Below, in pieces: positions 57,382-64,000 of a stretch of DNA of 64,000 nucleotides. Below the pieces are notes generated by a model. That model ran no database searches. It was given only the letters and a program-made list of their open reading frames with translations, and was not told the origin of the DNA. The stretch is from Peptoanaerobacter stomatis. GTDB lineage: Bacteria > Bacillota > Clostridia > Peptostreptococcales > Filifactoraceae. The translations under genes and the position numbers were made by a program. The stretch covers positions 917,140-981,139 of the forward strand of contig NZ_JH815225.1 of the NCBI RefSeq assembly GCF_000238095.2. Reading direction: 5' to 3'. Position 1 is the stretch's first letter, and every line of letters begins with the position of its first letter.

Positions 57382-59037
57382 TTATTTTTTTAATCCAGTT
57401 ATTATAAATGTGCTTTCCGCATCATTACCCAAAACGTTTAATATATCTCCTTGTTTAACAAATGCAAGTGTAGCGTCAACATCTATAGGAGCTGTGTAGA
57501 TTTTATCTTCTCCCTGTACTTTTATATAAAATACGGTGTTTCCGTCTACTACTACGCTTTTTACATCTTCTACAACTATTTCTTTTGATATTATGTCTGT
57601 ACTTTCAATAGCTATATCAGTTGTAATCTTTCTATAATTATCTACTGTTTCCTGTATGGTGTTACCTACTGCAACTTTTTGATAACTTTGTGCATCTACC
57701 AGTGAATACATTTTTGTAAGCTTGGCATCATCTTTCAGTGCCATAAAATATGTCGGTCTGTTGTATAGATTTATAAGTATAGGAAAAGTAGCTTTATACG
57801 CTTTTTCCTGTACTGCTCCTGCCGCACTTTCCATAACTGAAAATTCTTCCGCTGATGATACAGGATAAAACTTAGTTTCTTTTGTTCTCATATTTACAAA
57901 AACAAATCCTATATTGGATTCATCTGACAATACAGAAGTTATCCCTGTGTATAAATATATATCTTCTCCCATTGTTATATAGTTATATCCTTCTGTCGGT
58001 TTTGTAACTCCCTCCTGTTTTACTTTGGAGTTTATAAATCCTCTTTCATATTGACCATTATCCGTAAGTTGTTTTATTATTAACTCAGCGGGATAAACTC
58101 TGTCTATCCAAGTCGGAACTTCATCAGTATTATATTTTTTCATTTCACCTGTCGATGCATTTATTACTATAACCGCTTTGACATCTTCGCCACCTAAAAT
58201 TCCTATGGTCGGTTCTACAACAGATGCTATAAAATACGGTTTGCCATCTTCATCAATTTCAAAATTAATTTGCGATATTATCGCTGTAGGATAGCCGAAT
58301 CTTATATGTCTGTACAAGTTTCGTGAAAATTTATCACTTAACGAATATTTTATAGGTGAAGATAATTTTACAAGAGTTGAATTTTGAGTAACCATATCTA
58401 TATTTATATAATACGGTATTCCGTTTGATTTATTCAAAAACCATTTTATAGTATCTGCATAAACTAATGGCGTAACTCTTAATGGTTTGCCTTTTACACA
58501 AATCTGAGAATATGTTTCATCTATATCATATTGGCTCACCAAAGTTCCCATTTCTCCCATCTTTCTTGCACCTAATTTAATCGCCATATCTCTATCCACA
58601 ACAGGGAGCTTATTGAAATCTGCCGATTTCACATCTGTTTCAAAAACACCTTCCTGCTTTTTAATAAGCATTGCATATTTTTTTGCTTGAAGTATAGGCG
58701 ATGAATATAGATTTGACAATACTAAAGCTACTATTATAACCGCTATTAGTTTTATAGATGTCTTATAAATTACCACGCTCTTCTTGTTGAATAGCGAATC
58801 TATAAAAAATATAACTGTAAGTAAACACAGTATAAATAGTATATACGAATAAAACTGTGCCGAACGTAAATTTATAGGCACTAACAACACATAATATGAT
58901 ATAGCTACAAAAAGTATAAGCAGAGTTATAGTTATCTTTTTGAAATTTTTCAAAAATTTATGTTCTCCTACATCTACAAACTTTTCGCTATTTTGTTCAT
59001 TATTATTTTTTAGTTTTGAAAAAATTTTGTTAAACAT
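57382..59037 (-). CDS. Uncharacterised membrane protein with large outer domain
   Basis: 551 residues from ATG 59037 (GGAG 6 bp upstream, itself inside a longer frame from 59049). Three membrane helices near the N-terminus (about 30-50, 60-80, 90-112), then roughly 430 residues presumably outside the membrane. The outer region has repeated beta-type segments (IVVINASTGEMKKYN; FVFVNMRTKETKFYPV) in two similar halves, each resembling a peptidase-propeptide-like fold. I cannot name the family. Alone, with no operon partner. Confidence 0.75.
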   Translation of the reverse strand: MFNKIFSKLKNNNEQNSEKFVDVGEHKFLKNFKKITITLLILFVAISYYVLLVPINLRSAQFYSYILFILCLLTVIFFIDSLFNKKSVVIYKTSIKLIAVIIVALVLSNLYSSPILQAKKYAMLIKKQEGVFETDVKSADFNKLPVVDRDMAIKLGARKMGEMGTLVSQYDIDETYSQICVKGKPLRVTPLVYADTIKWFLNKSNGIPYYINIDMVTQNSTLVKLSSPIKYSLSDKFSRNLYRHIRFGYPTAIISQINFEIDEDGKPYFIASVVEPTIGILGGEDVKAVIVINASTGEMKKYNTDEVPTWIDRVYPAELIIKQLTDNGQYERGFINSKVKQEGVTKPTEGYNYITMGEDIYLYTGITSVLSDESNIGFVFVNMRTKETKFYPVSSAEEFSVMESAAGAVQEKAYKATFPILINLYNRPTYFMALKDDAKLTKMYSLVDAQSYQKVAVGNTIQETVDNYRKITTDIAIESTDIISKEIVVEDVKSVVVDGNTVFYIKVQGEDKIYTAPIDVDATLAFVKQGDILNVLGNDAESTFIITGLKK

Positions 59038-59371
59038 ATAATGCTCCATTTTTAAAATTTTTTATGTTAAAATTCAATAAATCAATAGAGTTGCAATAAT
59101 TTAAATAAAATATAACACTATTTATAAATTTCTTATATAAATTATCTATTATTATATTGTCATAAGTATTATATAAAAATATTTTATACAAGTCAGATAC
59201 TTTTAAATAGATGTTTTTGATTAATATAGCATATAGAATAATTTATCAATTCCTTATTTCTATCAGCAATGCTCACCATCAGGCATAAACAGTTTAACTC
59301 TAATGTATTAATGATTGAAATGTTTGATACTCTCCTTGGTATACTTATCTTCTATAAAATTGACAATCTAA
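59038..59371. other. Intergenic region with repeat and gene debris
   Basis: No intact gene. It holds a repeat copy (59074-59173) and, from about 59320, out-of-frame fragments that look like the lost N-terminus of the toxin remnant that follows. Confidence 0.5.
59074..59173. repeat. Dispersed repeat, subtype B copy
   Basis: AATAAAATATAACACTATTTATA followed by AATTATCTATTATTATATTG and ATAAGTATTATAT, matching 40744-40862; the left end is degraded. Confidence 0.5.
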
Positions 59372-59635
59372 AGAAATTATTCTATTATTTCTCACAATAT
59401 AGATGCACTCTTTACAGCTTTGGAATTGCTCTATGACATAGAAATCACCGTTTCAAGTCTATCTACTATGCCTTATCGCTATGGATTAGTCGATGATACT
59501 TACCTTCTTCATAAAGAATTTAGAAAATGTCTTGTTAAAAACTACATCATTTTTTATAAAATTGATGAAGAAAATAAAACTATTTTAATTCATCGAATAC
59601 TTCATTCAAAACAAAATTGGATTGACATACTGTAA
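59372..59635 (+). pseudogene. RelE/ParE-type toxin remnant
   Basis: Open in one frame from 59372 to TAA at 59633, with no suitable start and no ribosome site. The translation ends with the family pattern: SSLSTMPYRYGLVDD, LVKNYIIFYKIDEE, TILIHRILHSKQNWIDIL. About 30 N-terminal residues are missing; the preceding DNA reads as matching fragments in another frame, suggesting a frameshift. No antitoxin gene is beside it. A good terminator follows. Confidence 0.7.
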
Positions 59636-59645
59636 ATTTATTTAT

Positions 59646-59680
59646 ATATAACCATTCCTTGGAGTGGTTATTTTTTTATT
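59646..59680 (+). terminator. Terminator after toxin remnant
   Basis: AACCATTCC (59650-59658) pairs with GGAGTGGTT (59661-59669), then ATTTTTTT. Confidence 0.8.
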
Positions 59681-59732
59681 CTATCTATCCGATTTCAGTA
59701 TAAATATCTACGTCCAATTAGATAAAACAGCA

Positions 59733-61352
59733 TTAATCAAGGACATTTGTTATCATTGGAATTATTTGTTTTTTTCTTGATACTATATATGGTAAAAATC
59801 CACCTTGATCTCCGCTTGTATTAAATGCTTGTTTTATTATGCTCGGTTCCTCGCTCACATAATATATATATGAACCTTCTTTCAATATATCTGTCACTAC
59901 AAATATCAATGTGTTATACGCATTTTTTTCTTTAAGGTCTTTCATATAATTAAGCAATTCTTCTTTTTTGTCTTCCAATTCTTCTATATCCATAGTAAAT
60001 AGTTGTGATACTGCTATTTTTCTACTTCTTAGTGTAAATTCTTTAAAGTCATTGTACAGTATGTCTTTAAAGCTCATGCCTTCTATTGAAGAGCCTGCTT
60101 TGAACAACATATTGGTATAATTATCCAAGTCCAATTTCAATATTCTGTTGAGCGATTCAACTGCTTCTATATCTTTTTGAGTACAAGTAGGCGATTTGAA
60201 ATACAATGTATCTGATAATATACCGCTTATAAGACAGCCTGCAATTTTGTAAGGTATATCCATAGCCGAATTTTTGAAAAGCTCATAAACTATTGTACAA
60301 GTAGAGCCTACCGGCATATTTAAAAACTGTATCGGCTCCGATGTATTTATTCCTCCGATTTTATGATGATCCACTATTTCTAAAATATTCGCTTCTTCAA
60401 TACCTGTAGCACTTTGTGCAAATTCATTATGATCTACTAATATAACCTTTTTTCTTCCGACTTTTAACAGGTGTTTTCTCGCAATAAGCCCTATATATTT
60501 TCCATTTTCATCAACAAGAGGATAATTTCTGAAATTGGTTTTTAACATAGACTCTTTTATGTCGTTTAAATAATCTTTCAACATAAAATAACTTATCTTG
60601 TCTTTTTTCATTATGCTTGCTATACTGTCAGTCTGTTGCATCTTTTTAATTATCATCGGTGAATTCAAATCTATGCTTATAACAGGTATATCATATTTTT
60701 TTATTTTTTCCATTTCCTCTTCGCTAAGCTCTGAAAATTGTGTCAATATCAAAAAACTTATAGGAAATTCCAATTTTGAAAAAAACTCTTTTTTATGATA
60801 TTCTTTTAAAATTATAACTTCACCTTCGTTGAATTTAGCATCATTTGGTACGTTAGGATTGAAAACTTTCAGCAATCCCTGTATTTTCATATCATAATTA
60901 TTGGCACAGATTATTCTTAGACTATGATTTGAAAAGACGTTCACAAATGATTTTAGATTTGTATCTACATAGTTGCTGTTTATATGTATCAATGCCCCTG
61001 CTATATCCTTCATAGAAACTATACCTATAAGTTTAAAATCATCATCTACTATAGGCAATGAGTGAATTTTTTCTTTTTCCATAATCATATATGTTTCATA
61101 AACGGATGAATTTACTGTTAGCGGAATAATCTTATCGTAATGTAAATCACTGGCTTGAACTTTGACATCTGTAAGCAGTTTAGGAGCTGTTATATTAAAA
61201 TAGTCGAGCACAAAACCTGCCTCTCTTCTAATGTCTCCAAGCACTCTCGGCTCAACTTTTTCACCGATTTTATCTTTGTAGTATGAATATGCAATACTTG
61301 AACATACTGAATCCGTATCAGGATTTTTATGACCGAAAACAAATGTATTCAT
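59733..61352 (-). CDS. ppaC: CBS-domain manganese-dependent inorganic pyrophosphatase
   Basis: 539 residues from ATG 61352 (AGAGG upstream; the earlier start at 61370 contains the site itself). Family II, DHH-type: FGHKNPDTDSVCSS and the DHH in VDHHKIGG bind Mn; the C-terminal DHHA2 domain has KAGSSIEG and SRKKQ. Between them (about residues 70-310) are two CBS domains flanking a DRTGG domain, which let adenine nucleotides adjust activity in known homologues. It hydrolyses pyrophosphate from biosynthesis. Confidence 0.94.
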   Translation of the reverse strand: MNTFVFGHKNPDTDSVCSSIAYSYYKDKIGEKVEPRVLGDIRREAGFVLDYFNITAPKLLTDVKVQASDLHYDKIIPLTVNSSVYETYMIMEKEKIHSLPIVDDDFKLIGIVSMKDIAGALIHINSNYVDTNLKSFVNVFSNHSLRIICANNYDMKIQGLLKVFNPNVPNDAKFNEGEVIILKEYHKKEFFSKLEFPISFLILTQFSELSEEEMEKIKKYDIPVISIDLNSPMIIKKMQQTDSIASIMKKDKISYFMLKDYLNDIKESMLKTNFRNYPLVDENGKYIGLIARKHLLKVGRKKVILVDHNEFAQSATGIEEANILEIVDHHKIGGINTSEPIQFLNMPVGSTCTIVYELFKNSAMDIPYKIAGCLISGILSDTLYFKSPTCTQKDIEAVESLNRILKLDLDNYTNMLFKAGSSIEGMSFKDILYNDFKEFTLRSRKIAVSQLFTMDIEELEDKKEELLNYMKDLKEKNAYNTLIFVVTDILKEGSYIYYVSEEPSIIKQAFNTSGDQGGFLPYIVSRKKQIIPMITNVLD

Positions 61353-61699
61353 AATCGTAACCTCTCTCATAACATAAATTTATTATAAAAATAGCAATCT
61401 TATTAAAAATTAATTTTCCCAATATCATTTAATATTTATTGTAAAATTTTTATAGCTTATTATTACACACTCCATTCAAAAAGTAAGTACATACCATAAG
61501 CATTAATTGTTATTAAATATATTTTTATAATATACCTCTATTATACACCATAATACAAGAAAATAATAATCTGAAATCTATTTTGATAAAAGTCTATATT
61601 TTTGATATAATTTATTTTATAAAAGTTTTTATATTTTAGCTTTACAACATAAAACTATAATACATAAATTTTACTTTTTTTATATATTGGAGAATTAAA
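61353..61699. other. Divergent intergenic region before yaaA
   Basis: No gene. AT-rich leader of ppaC and yaaA. I looked for DnaA boxes (TTATNCACA) clustered as in an origin and found none. Confidence 0.5.
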
Positions 61700-61915
61700 A
61701 TGGAAAAAATAAATATAGATACACCTTACATCAAGTTAGACCAGCTTTTAAAACTATCATCCATAGTATCATCAGGAGCTGAAGCACACGCACTTATAAC
61801 ATCCGGAAAAGTCAAAGTAAACGGTAATGTTGAAATACAGAAAAGAAAAAAAATAACAGATGGCGACATAGTAGATGCTATGAATAAACAAATACAGGTA
61901 ATTCAATGCAAGTAA
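61700..61915 (+). CDS. yaaA: S4-domain RNA-binding protein YaaA
   Basis: 71 residues, a single S4 domain (IKLDQLLKLSSIVSSGAEA, LITSGKVKVNGNVE, GDIVDA). It is the usual small gene before recF in Firmicutes; function not known. GGAGA precedes ATG. Its last 10 bases overlap recF, so the pair is coupled. Confidence 0.93.
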   Translation: MEKINIDTPYIKLDQLLKLSSIVSSGAEAHALITSGKVKVNGNVEIQKRKKITDGDIVDAMNKQIQVIQCK

Positions 61916-62970
61916 ACAATATAAATCTGATAAATTTCAGAAATTATGAAAATCTAAGTCTTGATTTTTCACCGAATATCAACATGATTATAGGTCAAAA
62001 CGGTCAAGGCAAGACAAATATAGTGGAGGCTGTACATTTTTTGTCCTTCGCAAAATCATTTCGCACAAACAAAGATAAAGAAGTGATAAATTTTGAATGT
62101 AACACCTCCTATATCAAATCAATCGTTACAAACGAAGCAGACGAAAATAAAATAGACATAAAAATCTCAAAAGACAGCAAAAAAGCTATAAATGTAGACA
62201 ACATTCCTATATCCAAAATAAGCGATTTGATGGGTATAATAAATGTAGTCGTATTTTCTCCGGAAGATACTAAAATAGTGTCAGACTCGCCTATATACAG
62301 GCGAAATTTTATGGATAAAGAAATATCCCAGATACGCCCTGTATATTATAATTTATTACTCGATTACAACAAGACACTGAACAACAAAAATACTTTGCTC
62401 AAATCACAAAACATAGATATGATAATGCTCGACATATACGATGAACAACTTGCAGATATAATGGAAAAAATAATCACATATAGAGATACTTTTATAAAAA
62501 CAATATCAGAAATCGCAAAAGAAACACACTATATAATCTCATCTAAAAAAGAAAATCTAATTATAGAATATAAAAGCAATCTCAAATCATCAATAAAATC
62601 AGATATTCTATCAGAGCTTAAAGATGCAAGAGCCGATGATATAAGACATACAGTTTCTACAAAAGGTATACACAAAGACGATATAATGCTGAAAATAGGA
62701 GATATAGACATAAGAAAATACGGCTCACAAGGGCAGAAAAAAACTGCTACAATATCTCTCAAACTCTCCGAAATAGAGCTAATCCATAATATGAAAAAAG
62801 AATATCCAATAGTAATATTAGATGATATATTCAGCGAGCTTGACATCACAAGACGTATGATGCTTGTAGAAAAACTATATAACATACAAACTTTCATCAC
62901 TACAACTGAAAAAATAGACATAAACAAAGATATAAAATATTTTGAAGTAAAAGATAGAAATGTCTATTAA
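61906..62970 (+). CDS. recF: DNA repair protein RecF
   Basis: 354 residues. SMC-like ATPase that loads RecA at gaps. Walker A IGQNGQGKTNIVEA (about residues 29-42), coiled-coil segments in the middle, signature YGSQGQKKTATISLKL and Walker B PIVILDDIFSELD with the D-loop. Start overlaps yaaA. In most Firmicutes the pair follows dnaA-dnaN; here both flanks are unrelated. Confidence 0.95.
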   Translation: MQVNNINLINFRNYENLSLDFSPNINMIIGQNGQGKTNIVEAVHFLSFAKSFRTNKDKEVINFECNTSYIKSIVTNEADENKIDIKISKDSKKAINVDNIPISKISDLMGIINVVVFSPEDTKIVSDSPIYRRNFMDKEISQIRPVYYNLLLDYNKTLNNKNTLLKSQNIDMIMLDIYDEQLADIMEKIITYRDTFIKTISEIAKETHYIISSKKENLIIEYKSNLKSSIKSDILSELKDARADDIRHTVSTKGIHKDDIMLKIGDIDIRKYGSQGQKKTATISLKLSEIELIHNMKKEYPIVILDDIFSELDITRRMMLVEKLYNIQTFITTTEKIDINKDIKYFEVKDRNVY

Positions 62971-63290
62971 TTTTAGATGTATAATATAAGTAAAAAAATT
63001 ATAGCTTAAAAACTCTTAAACTATGAAAATTCATTTAAATTTGTTCAATTCCCTGTATTTCTTAATATAATTTATACTACACACTATTCAGTTTAAGATA
63101 TACTAAAAATATTTTGTAAGCACAACTATCACTTTTTTAATATATCTTTTGCAGATAGTTATAAAAAAATTTCCAAAGCAAAATATATTTAAGCATTGTA
63201 TTAAAAAATAGCTGTGTTTAATTAGATAATATTATTATTAGTTTTTTTATGGTCTTTACGAACAAGTATTTTTAATAAATAAGGATAACC
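62971..63290. other. Intergenic region after recF
   Basis: No gene. Contains the repeat piece AGCAAAATATATTTAAGCATT (63177-63198), also present near 40943. No clear terminator for recF. Confidence 0.45.
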
Positions 63291-64000
63291 ATGGATACAA
63301 TAGCTATAATAGGTGCAGGTCCGTCAGGAATAATGGCGGCTCTCACTACAAAAACAAAAGACAACAGAGTAATTTTGATAGAGAAAAATAAAGTTATAGG
63401 GCAAAAATTGTCCATAACAGGCTCAGGCAGATGCAATATCACAAATTTGGACAGCAAAGAAGATTTTTTTGCCAAAATTCCTGAAAACTCAAAATTCTTT
63501 TACAGTGCCTTTGCCAAATTTTCCAACTACGATTTTATAGATTATCTTGAAAATATAGGCATACCACTAAAATATGAAGGTCAAAAAGCATACCCTAAAA
63601 ATGAAAGTGCACAAAAAACAGTAAACACCTTCATCAAACTGTTAGAAGAAAAAAATGTAGAAATAAGATTAAATGAAGAACTAATAGATTTTGAAATAGA
63701 TAATAAATCAAATATCGTAACATCAATAACTACCACTAAGACAAAAGAACATATAGACAAGCTCATAATCACAACAGGCGGTTTATCATATTGCAAAAAC
63801 AATACTTTTTCATTGCTTGCAAAAAAAGGTATACAAATAACGCAGCTTTATCCCTCACTCGTATCAATCGAAACCATTTATGATTACTCAAATTTATCAG
63901 GTATATCAATAAAAAACGTATCAGTAAGCGCAAACATAGATGGAAAAAGATATTTAACCTCAGGAGATATGCTGTTTACCCAAAAAGGACTTAGTGGACC
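63291..64000 (+). CDS. NAD(P)/FAD-dependent oxidoreductase (HI0933/BaiN-like), partial
   Basis: Open from ATG 63291 (AAGGA upstream) to the right edge: 236 codons, C-terminus missing. IAIIGAGPSGIMAA is the Rossmann FAD motif, followed by IGQKLSITGSGRCNITN, the hallmark of the HI0933 flavoprotein family, then YEGQKAYPKNESA, TTGGLSY and LFTQKGLSGP. BaiN-like members reduce organic substrates in gut clostridia; the substrate here is unknown. Confidence 0.9.
   Translation, partial: MDTIAIIGAGPSGIMAALTTKTKDNRVILIEKNKVIGQKLSITGSGRCNITNLDSKEDFFAKIPENSKFFYSAFAKFSNYDFIDYLENIGIPLKYEGQKAYPKNESAQKTVNTFIKLLEEKNVEIRLNEELIDFEIDNKSNIVTSITTTKTKEHIDKLIITTGGLSYCKNNTFSLLAKKGIQITQLYPSLVSIETIYDYSNLSGISIKNVSVSANIDGKRYLTSGDMLFTQKGLSG

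Noticed and set aside
61353-61699. Replication origin beside yaaA-recF
   Set aside because: No DnaA-box cluster, no dnaA or dnaN.

Overview
The window is strongly AT-rich and gene-dense and looks like the chromosome of an anaerobic low-GC Gram-positive bacterium. A Clostridia / Peptostreptococcaceae-like host is my inference from gene content; no rRNA is present to test it. The evidence is a SufCBDSU cluster using SufU, an obligate-anaerobe-type hybrid-cluster protein, an S-layer-homology surface protein, LCP cell-wall chemistry, the nadD-yqeK-lcp-rsfS cluster, an alr-mazF pair, tyrosine fermentation genes and AGGAGG-type ribosome binding sites. I see no prophage, insertion sequence, CRISPR array, tRNA or rRNA.

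Layout, left to right. 1-788 is a WG-repeat protein running off the left edge. 1290-2884 is larE-larB (nickel-pincer cofactor). 2996-3757 is an ORF broken by three in-frame stops. 4349-11321 is a pyrimidine operon on the + strand (pyrC, pyrK, pyrD, an HD phosphohydrolase, pyrF, pyrE, pyrB, pyrI) with a clear promoter and a bidirectional terminator. 11411-16343 is sufC-sufB-sufD-sufS-sufU on the - strand. 16760-23569 is a - strand block holding an H-NOX chemoreceptor, rsmI, a tyrosine-rich repeat protein, a glycosyltransferase-like protein, a Crp/Fnr-type regulator and hcp. 23889-27641 is metG, tatD and a DUF368 carrier (+). 28073-31170 is a tyrosine phenol-lyase with an NSS transporter. 31849-34818 is a large transglutaminase/SLH surface protein. 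35180-38124 holds a lone PTS EIIA, nagA and a PLP decarboxylase. 38507-41449 holds an EF-G paralogue and a MaoC hydratase. 41843-47250 is trxB, an RNA methyltransferase, pheS and pheT. 47738-50303 holds a lipid kinase, mazF and alr. 50555-55566 holds a coiled-coil protein, a diguanylate cyclase, rsfS, lcp, yqeK and nadD. 55881-61352 holds two exported or membrane proteins of unknown role, a toxin remnant and a CBS-type inorganic pyrophosphatase. 61700-64000 is yaaA-recF and a partial flavoprotein.

How genes fit together. UMP synthesis from carbamoyl phosphate is complete here except for carAB. The suf genes supply Fe-S clusters to proteins such as Hcp and PyrK. The 16760-23569 block joins a haem-based O2/NO sensor, a Crp/Fnr regulator and an NO/hydroxylamine reductase, and reads as an oxygen/nitrosative-stress neighbourhood. 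Tyrosine uptake and cleavage to phenol, pyruvate and ammonia sit side by side.

The intergenic spaces are populated by a family of short AT-rich palindromic repeats (about 70-250 bp, ends reading TATACTAA...) that resemble non-autonomous mobile elements; about ten copies are visible, at least one apparently nested. The most unusual protein is the (Ser-Tyr-Asn)n repeat protein at 20264-20851 beside a glycosyltransferase-like gene. The clearest mechanistic prediction is the H-NOX receptor, whose haem-pocket residues match those of the O2-binding Thermoanaerobacter protein as I recall it.
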